From: Pigoraptor vietnamica
Taxonomy: Eukaryota; Opisthokonta; Filasterea
Direction: 5' to 3'
DNA length: 28,231 bases
Assembly: GCA_943704525.1 (NCBI GenBank)
Contig: CALSCQ010002744.1
Span: forward strand, 10,001-38,231
Shown here: positions 1 to 7,709 of the stretch, piece by piece
How positions within the stretch are numbered: the first letter of the stretch is position 1
Layout of the letters: each line of letters opens with the position of its first letter
Notes under the pieces: generated by a model
The model's input: the letters and a program-made list of their open reading frames with translations, nothing else
What the model was told of the DNA's origin: nothing
The model's database searches: none
Position numbers and translations under genes: made by a program

Positions 1-2
1 CC

Positions 3-1589
3 AATCCCACGCCCGGCATCCTGCACATCGGCGCGGCAACAACGGCCGCACCGCCGGGGCCACTGCAACCGTTCGACATTGCGTGTGCGAATGCCGTCCT
101 GCTCTGTTCACTCGCGTCAGAGTCGCAGATACCCACGTGGTGGCTCAGCGGCACGGCCAATGTTTCACGGGCCAATGATGAGATCGCATCCTCGCTCATC
201 GACAGGGATCTTGTGCGGGACGAAGGCTTCTGCGAAGCGCTCGAATGTGCAACCGTGTCGTGTCCCCGCCGGGTACAAGACGCGGCGTGGAATGCTAGCA
301 CGCACGCCGATAGGTGCGAGGCCGTGAGGACGGCTACGCTCAACCTAGAGGCGCGCTTTCCATTCGATTACGAAGACACGTCAACGTGGCCCTCGGCGAA
401 GGCGATGCTGCCACACGCCGAGGCGCTCTTCGAGAGAATACGCGGCCTCCCCTCGGTCCCCTTGGATGCGAATGCGCGGCGAGTCCGGCTGCTCGGCCGC
501 GTGGCACACTTGCACCATACGGTGGGCGCATACGAACAGTCCCTCGATCGTGCCCGAGAGGCTCTCATCGTTCACGCGAGACTGAGAACCGCCGCGTTGA
601 TTGGCGAATACGCCCTCTTCGAACAGGTGACGGTCGAGTGCAATGCTGCGATTGCGCAACCAAGCGACCGCGAAGACGTTACCACCGCCCGCGTCCAGAC
701 AGCCGTCGACATTGCGCGCGCACTTCGGGCAACGGGGCAGTTGCGCGAGGCGGCGTCTTGCCTGGTCGCGGCTGTGGACGTGCTGCGATTGAAGCCTGGC
801 CACGTGTTATCCGACGCCAGCGAGCGACTGATGTCCAGTGTACAAGGGCGCCCCGGTGCCGCGGTTGAAACGGAGCACCTTCTCGAGACGGCCGTCCTCT
901 TGCACTCGATCGCGCGTGCGCGGACGGCGCTCAAGAGTTACGACTCCGCCGCACAGCTCATCGCGGCGGCGTTGAAAATGGCGACGCGTGCTGGCAACAA
1001 TGCGCGGCCGCTGGTCGCCGAATTGCTCCTGTGCCAGGCCAATGCGCACAAGCGCGTCGACAATTGGCGCGACGCGCTCGACCTGTTCGAGACATCCCTC
1101 GCTGTTGCACGCGAGTGCGCCGGTGGACGACGCCACACGAGAGCCGTCGCTCTGGCCATGCGGGGAATTGGGGAATATCGCGTGGAATGTCAGGCTTTCT
1201 GGGACGCTTCCCGTACCCTGCACGAGGCTCTCGATGTCATGAAGCGAAGCGTCGGCGACGACCACTGCGACGTGGGGCTCGTCTACGAGTCGCTCGCGCA
1301 CATGTACAGGGACTCCAAACGGTTGCGCCGGTCCGTGGCGTGCTCACGTGAGGCGTTGGCTCGATACAAGCGCACACTCGGCTTCTATCACCCGCGGACA
1401 CAGTCGTGCCTCGTGGAAGCGTACGTGCTGGGCATCTTTTACGTGCTCTACTGCGCCATCCTTGCCGCGGGTATGGGTGGCTTGGTTGGGAAGGTCGTGC
1501 ACGACGCGCCTCGTGACGCCGTGAGCGTAGCGATGGCCGTGCTGGGAACTGTGGGGATGGTCCTCGTGGGCGTGCTTTTGAACGTGTGA
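3..1589 (+). CDS. STAND/NB-ARC-type TPR protein with C-terminal membrane segments (5' partial)
   Basis: Open from the left edge with no stop, so the start and probably a nucleotide-binding domain lie outside; 528 residues are visible. The first ~100 residues read like the winged-helix end of an NB-ARC/STAND protein: a 'SLASESQIPTWW' stretch, then 'RRVQDAAW', which resembles the HRLVQ-type motif preceding TPRs in that family, then 'FPFDYEDTSTWP' and 'LLPHA'-like signatures typical of STAND-TPR proteins. The rest (~125-450) is helical TPR/kinesin-light-chain-type repeats, the last ending in 'LGFYHPRTQS'. Two hydrophobic segments follow near the end ('VLGIFYVLYCAILAAG' and 'AVSVAMAVLGTVGMVLVGVL'), with only two residues after the second, so the protein is probably held in a membrane by a C-terminal hairpin. 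By family it should sense or scaffold through TPR contacts; the ligand is unknown. No intron is needed within the visible part. It converges on the crinkler-like gene. Seen: repeats and hydrophobic tail. Inferred: STAND origin. Confidence 0.8.
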   Translation, partial: NPTPGILHIGAATTAAPPGPLQPFDIACANAVLLCSLASESQIPTWWLSGTANVSRANDEIASSLIDRDLVRDEGFCEALECATVSCPRRVQDAAWNASTHADRCEAVRTATLNLEARFPFDYEDTSTWPSAKAMLPHAEALFERIRGLPSVPLDANARRVRLLGRVAHLHHTVGAYEQSLDRAREALIVHARLRTAALIGEYALFEQVTVECNAAIAQPSDREDVTTARVQTAVDIARALRATGQLREAASCLVAAVDVLRLKPGHVLSDASERLMSSVQGRPGAAVETEHLLETAVLLHSIARARTALKSYDSAAQLIAAALKMATRAGNNARPLVAELLLCQANAHKRVDNWRDALDLFETSLAVARECAGGRRHTRAVALAMRGIGEYRVECQAFWDASRTLHEALDVMKRSVGDDHCDVGLVYESLAHMYRDSKRLRRSVACSREALARYKRTLGFYHPRTQSCLVEAYVLGIFYVLYCAILAAGMGGLVGKVVHDAPRDAVSVAMAVLGTVGMVLVGVLLNV

Positions 1590-1938
1590 GAATGTGGGCG
1601 AGTCAATAGTTCTGTGTCAGCAGTGAGGATATATTAGGCGTGCGACTCGAAGGCGGACTGGATCAGGGAGAAAAGTTCAGAGCCCGCCTATTCTATTTGA
1701 ATGTGCTGGAGAGCATTCGCACCGCCCGCACCCGCCTGCTCGCGATGGGCATCAGTACAGCAAGAAGCCGCTCAAACGGAATGGCGCAGAGTCGCAAGTA
1801 ACACACCGGCACGGCGATCTTCATTTCCTTCGCAACTCGCACGTGTAACGCGATCTTCATTTCCTTCGCCACTCGCACGCGTAACGCGACGAACGCACTC
1901 TACAGCAGGAACCCACGCACAGCGCAGCCACAAAGCCA
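1590..1938. other. intergenic gap between convergent genes
   Basis: Joint 3' flank of the STAND-TPR gene and the crinkler-like gene. It holds a two-copy 36-bp tandem repeat (listed separately). I see no further gene. Confidence 0.6.
1814..1885. repeat. 36-bp tandem repeat, two copies
   Basis: Two adjacent 36-bp units begin at 1814 and 1850 with the core GCGATCTTCATTTCCTTCGC and differ at only two positions. They lie in the 3' flanks of two convergent genes. Short open frames through them look incidental. Confidence 0.85.
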
Positions 1939-4306
1939 TCAGTCTGTCGCAAGCGAGAGAACTCCACACATCGCCTTGTACGCCCCCTGCCACTGCTTGC
2001 CCGCAGCACTCACGGCCCCAATGTCAAACAACATCACCACACGCGAGCCATCGGGCGCACGCACGAACCCCACATGCCGCCAGTGGAGGTCCCCGTGCAT
2101 GTAACCCGCCTGAGCAAACGTGCGAAGCGCGTCCTTGACCGCCCCGACCATAGCGGCATCGCCGTCGCGAGGGCACGGGCGAAGGAACGGCATCAGCAGC
2201 ACTTGGCGACCGACCAGCGTGAGCAGTCGCGTGCCGCTGTGGGGATACACCGCATTCCACACGCCAAACTCCTTGCGCGCCACGTTGCCGTCGGCGAAGA
2301 ATTTTAGCACGCACAGCGCCCCATCATCGGGAGAGCACGCCAGCCAAGCGCGGCCGTGTGCGCCTCCGCCCAAGACGCGCAGCAGAAGAAAGGTCGCGCA
2401 GTGCGGGCCCGGCACACGCGCCCAGTGGAGGTCCGCGACGGACTTGAGGCCAGTGGCACGAACGAAGCTCGGCGACATTGCGCTGATGACTACCTGAATA
2501 TACGTCTTCTCGGAGAAGACAAGCGTGTGCGCGCGCGCCTGTCGCGTCGACGCCATCTTCCACAGCACCGAAGCAATCGCCCGCACCAAGGCCCCGCCCG
2601 ACGTGCGCTCGTAGATGCGACTGACGCGGATTTCGCGCTTCTCGACAGTTGTCGACAAACTGCCGCGCTTGCAAAGGCGGTTGTGCTCTGCCGACCCAGC
2701 GGCCCCCGACGCCGAGTCAAGCTCCTCCCACACGCCGCACACGGTATCCACGGGATGTGCCGCTGGCACGCCCACGGCCGTGAGGGACGGGGACTCGGTG
2801 GTTGCGGCGAGCGCGTCGTCTTGCTCGTCGAGCCAGCAAAAGCGCCACTCTTCGTACGTCGTGACAATGCCAAAGATGCCCGCGAGGTAGAAGCGAGAGC
2901 GTATGTAGTGCATGTGGTCGTACACTTGCCCGAGCACCATCGGATCCTCGAGGCTCGACCGCTCTGCTGCATCGCGCTCGTTGTGTGGGAGAACCACAGT
3001 GACGACGCCGATGGGAACAGAGTTCGCCTCGACGACCCACACGTCGCCACCGCCCGGCAGCAGGGGATCCTCGCGCCTGAAGTTGACGTCCAGGCGGCCG
3101 CGGAGAGCGCCGCGCAGGTCGTGAAGGACTTCGACGACCAAGCCTAGGAGCGAGTGCTCGCCAGACCAGGCCAGCGTCTTGTCGTGACCGGCCCTGTGCC
3201 ATATTTTCGAATACACGTGCGCGGGTGCCACGTCCTGCAGAATGCCAAACTCGCATTGAACGGCAGTCGCCCGCACGTGACGATACTCGCGCGCGGACGG
3301 GAGCCACAGCACAGACTGAGGGTGCGAAGCGAGCACGAGCGCGGGCAGTCCGCTCTTCGCGAGAGAGGGGGCATCAGCGACCCTCCACTGCGGCGGCAAC
3401 ATACAGTATGCCAGTGCCCTCTCATTCTCTTCGCGCTCCCTCTCCTTCTCTGCGCGCTCCCTCTCCTTCTCTTCGCGCTCCCTCGCCGCAGCCGCCGCGC
3501 TCTCCTCAGCCCTCTCCTGCGCTTTCTTCTTCTCTTCGCGCTCCCTCTCCTTCTCTTCGCGCTCCCTCGCCGCAGCCGCCGCGCTCTCCTGCGCTTTCTT
3601 CTTCTCTTCGCGCTCCCTCGCCGCAGCCGCCGCGCTCTCCTCAGCCCTCTCCTCCGCTTTCTTCTTCTCTTCGTGCTCCCTCGCCGCAGCCGCCGCGCTC
3701 TCCTCAGCCCTCTCCTCCGCTTTCTTCTTCTCTTCGCGCTCCCTCTCCTTTTCTTCGCGCTCCCTCGCCGCAGCCGCCGCGCTCTCCTCAGCCCTGTCCT
3801 GAGCTTTCTTCTTCTCTTCGCGCTCCCTCGCCAAAGCCGCCTCGGCCATCGCAAGCCTTTCGAGCTCTTTCTTCATCTCTTCGCGCAGCCATTCCATCTC
3901 TCTAAGCAGCTTCGTTTCGTCCGGCACCGCCGCCCGAAGGGACGGCCCACATGGCACGAGCTGAATGACTTGCGTGGCCATTGTTGCCGCGCAGAGAGCG
4001 GAGATGCCAACTGTTGTCTTTGGCACTCACGTGAAATGGGAAGGACGAACAGGGCTTACCATGCGGACCCCCCTCGCGGACCTCCCCCGCGCCGTTCCCC
4101 CCGGTATAGCGCACCACCATAAAATGTGTTCCCACGATGAGCGCATCAGTGAACTGCCGGCCCGAAAAGGGATTTGGCCAGTCGATTTCAAATTCAAATT
4201 CAAAAAGTGCGTAAGGGGGCTGTAACACTTGACGGGGGGCGGCGGTCTCCTGCATCTCCACTTGTGCGCCTGCACGCCACGCAGCGTCCTTTTGGCGCGA
4301 TTGCAT
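1939..4306 (-). CDS. crinkler-like protein: coiled coil + nuclease-fold domain + short kinase-like domain
   Basis: Proposed exons (minus): 4306-4031 and 3960-1939, 765 aa, joined by a 70-nt intron with a GTGAGT donor and TTCAG acceptor. A single-exon version starting at ATG 3981 (680 aa) is the alternative. Residues ~108-275 are a charged coiled coil of Arg/Glu/Lys/Ala repeats. Residues ~355-470 resemble the restriction-endonuclease-like domain of crinkler/CRN-type proteins: acidic 'GDVWVVEAN', strand 'PIGVVTVVLP', then 'LGQVYDHM' and 'FGIVTTYEEWRFCWL'. The (D/E)xK expected on that strand is replaced by T-x-V (residues 413-415). Residues 617-765 are kinase-like: glycine loop 'GGGAHGRAW', K645 in 'VLKFF', catalytic-loop 'HGDLHWRH' (His where Asn is usual) and 'FDIG' for DFG. 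The C-lobe is cut short by the stop. Family members occur in oomycetes, chytrids, glomeromycetes and protists, often as effector or conflict proteins. Function here is inferred only. Confidence 0.75.
3421..3837 (-). repeat. in-frame coiled-coil-coding tandem repeats
   Basis: About six imperfect units encode variants of 'AREREEKKKAQERAEESAAA'. Some units carry an extra 'EREREEK' block and one lacks 'ERAE', so the array has gained and lost 7- and 4-residue pieces in frame. It encodes the coiled coil of the crinkler-like protein. Low base complexity also keeps several other frames open on both strands. Confidence 0.9.
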
Positions 4307-5013
4307 CAAGAACAATTAGTGAAAACAAAACCAAAACTCGCATTTTATGGTTGAGCGCGTTTGCTTGCCGCTTCGATGCGCCCCACTTTCGTCATGAACT
4401 TTACGTGGGGGGCGTAGATGAGATTAATGTCCCCTTTCGCCGGTAACGGTGACGTCGCCCGCGCGCTCTTGCGTCACGTAGTTCGCCTTTGCTCCATCAT
4501 GCACGTCTGCAGCACCGTGGAAAGATGAGCGAGAGGCCACCGCAAAGAATGAACCGGCATGCAGATATACATGACACCTAAAGAGTGTGAGAGGCCGCGT
4601 GCATGCTGCGCAACACAAGCACCAACGAGCGCGATTAACTCGCAGGCATAGCGCGTGTTCATACAACTCCGTACACTTGTACGGTGGACGGTGTAGCACA
4701 GCCCAGGAAGTGGGCCACGCGCGTGACGTCAGCAAGCAAAGTACGCGCCACAGCCACTCACCGCGCACCGCCTTTGCCATGCCGCACGGTAATAATAGTA
4801 GAGCACGCGCTCCATCGTCGTTGTCTCCGATCCCGGCAACGACTGATGCCGTGATGCCGGTCAGTACCCTATGCCGCTTGAGGGGAACCGAAAAATTCGG
4901 CCCATCTGGCGTCTTGTGCGTTGAGAACGCGTGTGCGACAACCCATGTTCCAAAGGAACCGTGTATATGCGTGTGTGTACGTGTGCGTCGTTGCGCCGGC
5001 ACGTGAGTCGCCC
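4307..5013. other. intergenic region upstream of the crinkler-like gene
   Basis: Between the crinkler-like start and the phosphatase stop, both on the minus strand. The ~100 bp next to the crinkler-like start is AT-richer than its surroundings. Three TGACG-core motifs occur, including one perfect palindrome. No conserved coding segment was recognised on either strand. Confidence 0.5.
4724..4731. promoter_or_regulatory. perfect CRE/ATF-type palindrome TGACGTCA
   Basis: Exact TGACGTCA, about 420 bp upstream of the crinkler-like start. Related cores lie closer to that gene: TGACGTCG at 4450-4457 and CGTCA at 4472-4476. bZIP proteins of the CREB/ATF type bind such sites in animals, fungi and plants. 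Binding here is inferred from sequence only. Confidence 0.35.
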
Positions 5014-5517
5014 TCACATGCCATACACTCCCACGAATGCCCAGCCGTCGCCATGGCACCGCGCCAGCTCGTCCGCAAACCCGGGATTCGGCAGGATCAC
5101 GGGTCGCACACGCTGCGCAAACGCAAGCGCATCCCCGTAGTTCTCTCCGGTCGCCCACATGCGATATGCGATAGCCACGGCGCCGCTGCGTGAGGAGCCG
5201 GCGGCGCAGTGGACGAGCACACGACCAGATTGCGCGTGTGCAGCGCGAATCCACGGCAGTGCGCGAAGAAGGTGTGCGCGCAGGTCCTCCGTGGTGTTGT
5301 CTGCTAGGTGGAGTCGTTCGTACGCGAAATCGGCAGGGAAAGCAGGCGCAAACTCGTCCGCGCATATCAGCACGTGCGTGATGCCCGCCTGCATCAACTG
5401 ATTGCGCCGCCGTGCTCCAAACACGTTGGTAATAAAGAGCCCCGGGTAGACCTCCTGCAGCTGCGAGCGCCCCGCCCACAGCTCGCCGCCGAGTGGCAGT
5501 GCTTCCGCTTGCGCCAT
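5014..5517 (-). CDS. dual-specificity protein phosphatase, small single-domain type
   Basis: Intron-less, 167 aa, starting at ATG 5517; the 24 nt open in frame above it lack an ATG. The protein is essentially one DUSP catalytic domain. The signature 'HCAAGSSRS' gives nucleophile C104 and phosphate-binding R110, matching HCxxGxSRS. D73 in 'LADNTTEDL' is at the usual place of the general acid. The early 'VYPGLFITN' and 'GITHVLICA' segments are standard DUSP core strands, and 'NPGFADEL' matches the C-terminal 'NxGFxxQL' motif. It should remove phosphate from Tyr/Ser/Thr of phosphoproteins, probably in the cytosol since no targeting signal or membrane segment is visible. No kinase-docking domain is present, so the substrate cannot be named. 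It diverges from the isomerase gene. Confidence 0.92.
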   Translation of the reverse strand: MAQAEALPLGGELWAGRSQLQEVYPGLFITNVFGARRRNQLMQAGITHVLICADEFAPAFPADFAYERLHLADNTTEDLRAHLLRALPWIRAAHAQSGRVLVHCAAGSSRSGAVAIAYRMWATGENYGDALAFAQRVRPVILPNPGFADELARCHGDGWAFVGVYGM

Positions 5518-5865
5518 GAGCACCGCATGACAATGGGGCACAGCGATTGGGTGCGCTACTGACGGTAAAAAGATGGGTGCATAAAATCGACTCCGCTACG
5601 GGCGCAACCGGCGTGTGCAAAGCGGTCGAGTTGTGGTCCTTATCGCCCCACGCGTCCTTCCTCGTTTGAACGTTCACTCGCGTGGGGCCCAACCACCGCA
5701 AACGGAAACTGCTCCGGTGAGGAAAGGCGAGCAGCCGTTGTGAGGTTTCCGTTTAATTGCTCCCAAGCGCCTATTTTGGATCACCCATTGCCCCCAGGAA
5801 CTAGCACGTGGATGAAAACCGTCGGATCTGTTTTATGGTTTTTTTTTTTTTTTCTAAGGCGCGAC
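5518..5865. promoter_or_regulatory. divergent promoter region, phosphatase / ribose-5-phosphate isomerase
   Basis: A 348-bp gap between divergent starts must hold both promoters. An inverted CCAAT (ATTGG, 5546-5550) lies just upstream of the phosphatase ATG. A run of 15 T (5839-5853) lies 13 bp before the first isomerase ATG and may belong to its promoter or leader. No TATA box is evident. Confidence 0.45.
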
Positions 5866-6637
5866 ATGCTTGGTTTTGCGGTGAGGAGAGTCGCGCCTTC
5901 GCTTCGTTTCCCGCTCCGTCGCACGCACACAATGGCCGATCCGGTGGAGGCTGCGAAGAAGAAGGCGGCGTTCGCTGCCGTCGACGAGTACGTCAAGGTG
6001 AGTGAAAATGAGATGGATTGCTTACTGCAAATCTGATGGGGAAGCGGCGCCCCTCGAGCCGACACGTTCTGTTGTTTCCTCACGACACCGCGTATTTAAC
6101 TGTCTACGTGCGTTCTCCCAGCTCCTAACACACACGCGCGCACACGCACACACACACATCATGCACACATACATACACACACATGCACGCACGCACGCAG
6201 GACAACCAAGTCGTTGGCATTGGGAGCGGTTCGACTGTTGTGTACGCCGTGGAGCGCATCGGTATGTGCGTTCCTTCTTTTCCTATACCGCCCCGCACAT
6301 GAGCGACTCACGCACGCAAGTGGCTCATCGAACGCACACGCTTGCGCAGCGGAACGTGTCCGGACGGAGAATCTCAAGCTCGTGTGCATCCCGACGTCGT
6401 TCCAGGCGACGCAACTCATCGTTGGCAACAACCTCGTCCTCAGCGACCTCTCGCGCAACCCCGTTATCGATGTCGCCATCGACGGTGCTGACGAAGTGGA
6501 CGTGGGTTAACGCGTCGTCGGAGCCCGTGCGACGCAGTTGCCTATTGTTCCTCTGTAGCTAGTCATGAACACATGCTGGCGCCTTGCATTTCATGTGTGT
6601 GTGCGCACGCATGGATTCTGACGTACGTCTTGCTTGC

Positions 6638-6698
<61 letters not shown>

Positions 6699-7420
6699 GT
6701 GTGTGTGCATGTGTGCATACGCAGGCTGGGCTGAACTGCATCAAGGGTGGCGGCGGCTGCCAGACACAGGAGAAGATCGTCGCGTCCAACGCGCGCCAGT
6801 TTGTCGTGATTGCCGACTACAGGAAAGACTCGAAGGTCCTCGGGGAGCAGGTGCGCCCATCCTTGTTGCGTTGGCTGCACCGCTCGATTAAGTGTGTGCA
6901 TGTGCGTGGGCGTTACGCGCCGTTCGAGTGCGTGTCTGCATGCACCGCCGAACTGTGTGAATGATACATGCTCACACTAGAGCGTAGCCGAACAAAAGTC
7001 GCATGGATCGATCATCGTAGCACTCTTGTGTGCGTGTGCGTCCGATGTCACCGAGTCACGTGGGTCCTTGTCACGCGCAACAGCGCCTCACGCATCCGCG
7101 TTGCGCTGCAGTGGAACAAGGGAGTGCCCATTGAGGTGGTTCCGATGGCTTACGTTCCGATCATGCGGAAAATCGAGGCGCTCGGGGGCAAGCCCAAGCT
7201 GCGCATGGCCGTCGCAAAGGCGGGTCCCGTCGTGACCGACAACGGCAACTTTGTCGTCGACGCCGACTTTGGGCACATACGCGACCCCGCGGCGCTCGAA
7301 CGCCAGCTAATCACGATGCCCGGCGTGGTTGAGACGGGCCTGTTCTGCGGGATGGCCGTCAAGGCGTTTTTCGGGAACAAGGACGGGTCCGTGCTCGCAC
7401 GCACGCCCGCCACGCAGTGA
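5866..7420 (+). CDS. rpiA: ribose-5-phosphate isomerase A
   Basis: Interconverts ribose 5-phosphate and ribulose 5-phosphate in the non-oxidative pentose phosphate pathway. Five exons: 5866-5997, 6201-6261, 6350-6501, 6725-6850, 7112-7420 (259 aa). All junctions keep frame and give unbroken RpiA-type sequence. Motifs: 'GIGSGST' phosphate loop (residues 50-56), 'PTSFQA', 'DGADEVD' (catalytic/substrate Asp 109 and 112), 'KGGGGC' with K122, and E131 in 'QEKIVA', the usual position of the general base. The end '..PGVVETGLF' is typical. Two starts are possible: ATG 5866 adds 22 Arg-rich residues that look like an organelle presequence, while ATG 5932 ('MADPVEAA') gives a standard-length 237-aa cytosolic enzyme. 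Introns 1 and 3 carry CA and TG microsatellites. Family assignment is firm; the start is not. Confidence 0.95.
6640..6697. repeat. (TG)n microsatellite in isomerase intron 3
   Basis: About 29 TG units, nearly uninterrupted, within the 223-nt intron 6502-6724. Alternating purine-pyrimidine sequence of this kind can adopt Z-DNA under torsional stress. Confidence 0.95.
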
Positions 7421-7709
7421 GTGCGGCCAATGAAAGCGGAGCGCAAGTGAGATGTGCGAAAGGAGTGGGATGGGACTGTGCAGTGTGTGTGATAGGGATT
7501 GGACTTTGGACGTGTGTTGTGCGCGTGCTATAGCACGCGTTTATGTACAACTGGCGGTGGGGAAATTTGCGACAGACAGAAACGATGGACGCACGCACGC
7601 AGCGCTCGCGCAAGCTACTCACAGCGTCAAGCTGTGGACAGGTTAGCGCGTGTGTTACCGACGACGCGCACACATAAGGGTCATCCTAGACCACAGGCAA
7701 AGTATGCTT
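7421..7709. other. gap between convergent isomerase and sphingomyelinase genes
   Basis: 289 bp holding the two 3' untranslated regions. No gene or striking repeat was seen. Confidence 0.5.

Noticed and set aside
4024-4026. GTG as the start of the crinkler-like protein
   Set aside because: Eukaryotic translation rarely uses GTG, and these bases are part of a likely GTGAGT splice donor.
3154-4122. Plus-strand open frames opposite the crinkler-like coiled coil
   Set aside because: Their sequence is only the complement of the coiled-coil repeats (Leu/Arg/Ala or Pro/Ser runs) and carries no conserved motif.
5518-5541. GTG-initiated N-terminal extension of the phosphatase
   Set aside because: An in-frame ATG at 5517 begins the protein eight codons later and no ATG or domain lies above it.
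4424-5701. Minus-strand open frame of about 425 codons overlapping the phosphatase
   Set aside because: It is a shadow frame of the dual-specificity phosphatase plus flanking DNA; the translation is Arg/Cys/His-rich with no recognisable domain, while the other frame has a complete DUSP.
6559-6901. Short frames encoding His-Thr or Cys-Val runs at microsatellites
   Set aside because: Automatic by-products of CA/TG repeats within introns, here and at every other dinucleotide tract in the window.
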